Of a stretch of 64,000 bases of DNA, positions 62,721 to 64,000 are shown in pieces. How positions within the stretch are numbered: position 1 is the stretch's first letter; each line of letters begins with the position of its first letter. The DNA is from Acidisoma sp. L85 (lineage in GTDB: Bacteria > Pseudomonadota > Alphaproteobacteria > Acetobacterales > Acetobacteraceae): positions 248,138-312,137 of the forward strand of contig NZ_LMUQ01000084.1 in NCBI RefSeq assembly GCF_009765865.1, read 5' to 3'. The translations under genes were made by a program, and so were the position numbers. Below the pieces are notes generated by a model. The model was not told the DNA's origin and ran no database searches. It saw nothing but the letters and a program-made list of their open reading frames with translations.

Positions 62721-64000
62721 ATGCGGCAAGCTTTTCCACTAGATGCTCTCACACTCGATCGCGCGCAGGATGAATCACTGCATCGACAGCTTTATCGGGC
62801 CTTGAGCGCACTGATCAAGGACCGGGTGCTGCCGCCTGGTGCCGGGTTGCCCTCGACCCGCGCTTTAGCCGCCGACCTTGGTGTCGCCCGCAACACTGTG
62901 GTCGCCGCTTACGACCAGCTCATCACAGAGGGCTACCTCCTCAATCGCTGCGGCGCGCGGCCGGTAGTGGTCGATCTCCCGGTTGGCGCGGCGACATTCG
63001 CGCGAAGTGCTTCAACATCGGCGGGGCGAGGGCTGTCCCTGCGCGGTGAGGTAATAATGTCTCAGCCGGTCCATCACGGCGTGCCGGGCCAATTCGCATT
63101 TCATCCTGGGATGCCGGATGCCCGTTCCTTCCCTTTCAATGTATGGAGCCGCCTTTTGGCAAGGCGTGCGAATTTTGCGGGGGAGACGTTGTTTGGAACC
63201 TATCATGTTGCCGGTCTTCCGGCACTTCGAAAGGCTGTCGCGGTCTATCTGAGAACAGCGCGAGGCGTGCGCTGCACCGCAGATCAGATCGTTATCACAA
63301 CGGGTGCGCAAGCGGCATTCGATCTTCTCGCGCGACTCCTGCTCGACCCGGGCGACTGCGTGTGGATGGAGGAACCCGGCTATTTCGGCGCGCAGTCAGC
63401 CTTCGTCGCGGCGGGGGCCAAACTTGCTCCGTTACGGGTCGGTCTCGACGGCTGGCAGATGGACCAACCGCCACACTCCGCGCGTTTGTTCTTTGTGACG
63501 CCTGCATGCCAACACCCGCTCGGCGTCACGATGCGTATGGAGCAGCGTCTGCGCTTGCTCGAAATTGCCGAACACAGCAACGCCTGGGTCATTGAAGATG
63601 ACTTTGATGGTGAATACCGATTCCAGGGCCAGCCGATTCCGGCCATGCAGGGCAGCGATCAATCGGGACGGGTAATCTATGTCGGCACTTTCGCCAAAAT
63701 TCTGTTCCCGGCCTTACGCCTCGGCTTCATGGTACTCCCGCCCGAGTTGCACGAGCGGATCCCTCATGCCCTCAGCACCACAGGACAATTCGCTCCTCTT
63801 CTCTTACAGGCAGCCCTCGCCGACTTCATCACCGAGGGCCATATGACGCGCCATCTCAAACGCATGCGACGGATTTACGCGGCGCGGCGACAGAGATTCC
63901 ATGAGTTAACCGAAATGAATCTCGGGGGGCGGCTGACGCTCATTTCCCGGGAGGCGGGTATCCAGGTCGTCGCCTTGCTCCGGGAGGGTTTGGATGACCG
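62721..64000 (+). CDS. MocR/PdxR family transcriptional regulator (GntR-aminotransferase fusion), 3' end cut
   Basis: The frame is open to the window edge (about 426 codons seen), so the C terminus is missing. The N-terminal winged helix has LHRQLYRALSALIKDRVLPPGAGLPSTRALAADLGVARNTVVAAYDQL. The aminotransferase-like domain has ITTGAQAAFDLLARLLLDPGD and EEPGYFGAQ, then IEDDFDGEYRF and the PLP lysine in GTFAKILFPALRLGFM. ATG 62721 follows GGAG; ATG 62703 lacks a site. Such regulators use PLP and control vitamin B6, GABA or taurine genes. Confidence 0.9.
   Translation, partial: MRQAFPLDALTLDRAQDESLHRQLYRALSALIKDRVLPPGAGLPSTRALAADLGVARNTVVAAYDQLITEGYLLNRCGARPVVVDLPVGAATFARSASTSAGRGLSLRGEVIMSQPVHHGVPGQFAFHPGMPDARSFPFNVWSRLLARRANFAGETLFGTYHVAGLPALRKAVAVYLRTARGVRCTADQIVITTGAQAAFDLLARLLLDPGDCVWMEEPGYFGAQSAFVAAGAKLAPLRVGLDGWQMDQPPHSARLFFVTPACQHPLGVTMRMEQRLRLLEIAEHSNAWVIEDDFDGEYRFQGQPIPAMQGSDQSGRVIYVGTFAKILFPALRLGFMVLPPELHERIPHALSTTGQFAPLLLQAALADFITEGHMTRHLKRMRRIYAARRQRFHELTEMNLGGRLTLISREAGIQVVALLREGLDD

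Overview
The window is high-GC DNA (roughly 60% or more by eye) with dense operons, many ATGA/GTGA gene overlaps, frequent GTG and TTG starts, an ECF sigma factor/NrsF pair, a frcBCAK-like fructose transporter operon, an orphan MlaC/HpnM-type protein and a Rhizobiales-style palindromic repeat. This points to an alphaproteobacterium, probably Hyphomicrobiales or Rhodospirillales/Acetobacteraceae. The exact genus cannot be read from the sequence. I see no rRNA, tRNA, CRISPR array, prophage or intact insertion sequence.

Layout. (1) 40-7524: ribose-type ABC importer (binding protein, hairpin, ATPase, two permeases), then a metallo-beta-lactamase-fold hydrolase, a RutA/SfnG-like flavin monooxygenase and a GFA-family protein; this reads as a catabolic operon of unknown substrate. 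(2) 7668-12698: B12-binding radical SAM protein, AI-2E/PerM-type transporter, DUF1993 protein, a two-domain methyltransferase behind a strong promoter/operator, and a small unknown gene. (3) 12746-17546 (minus): the conserved spoVR-yeaH-prkA stress set. (4) 17.5-24.1 kb: scattered genes (MlaC-like, aldo/keto reductase, DUF2501, gamma-glutamyltransferase with a hexanucleotide repeat in its signal peptide, a small secreted basic protein) and two gene-poor stretches. (5) 24162-28848: a 2-oxoacid:ferredoxin oxidoreductase with its own FAD/ferredoxin subunit. (6) 28.9-32.45 kb: ECF sigma factor, its NrsF anti-sigma and a divergent msrB-msrA-DUF1223 operon; both transcription units carry the same GGTGTAACCC...CGAA promoter, so the regulon can be read directly from the sequence. 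(7) 32579-44891: SDR, FadR-type regulator with an operator at its start, PLP-dependent lyase, a sugar ABC importer lacking an ATPase, then a Frc-type importer with kinase, aldolase-like protein and a convergent aldose epimerase. (8) 45.1-47.9 kb: less GC-rich region with two small membrane-protein genes, an orphan glycosyltransferase-like gene and a TAG-interrupted short frame overlapping its start. (9) 47902-57250: kdp potassium system: two microproteins, kdpABC, an atypical response regulator with a degenerate receiver, kdpD, kdpE and a PtsN-like EIIA. (10) 57259-62402 (minus): sugar ABC importer with its own UgpC/MalK-type ATPase and a TIM-barrel isomerase. (11) 62721-end: MocR/PdxR-type regulator cut by the window edge.

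How it works together: four carbohydrate-type ABC importers with catabolic enzymes suggest a plant- or soil-associated scavenger. The sigma-F/Msr block would repair oxidised periplasmic methionines. The Kdp block supplies high-affinity potassium uptake with unusual extra regulators. The most noteworthy items are the sigma-F regulon with single-cysteine Msr enzymes and a CXXC partner, the receiver-degenerate regulator inside the kdp operon, and the orphan glycosyltransferase with its overlapping short frame.
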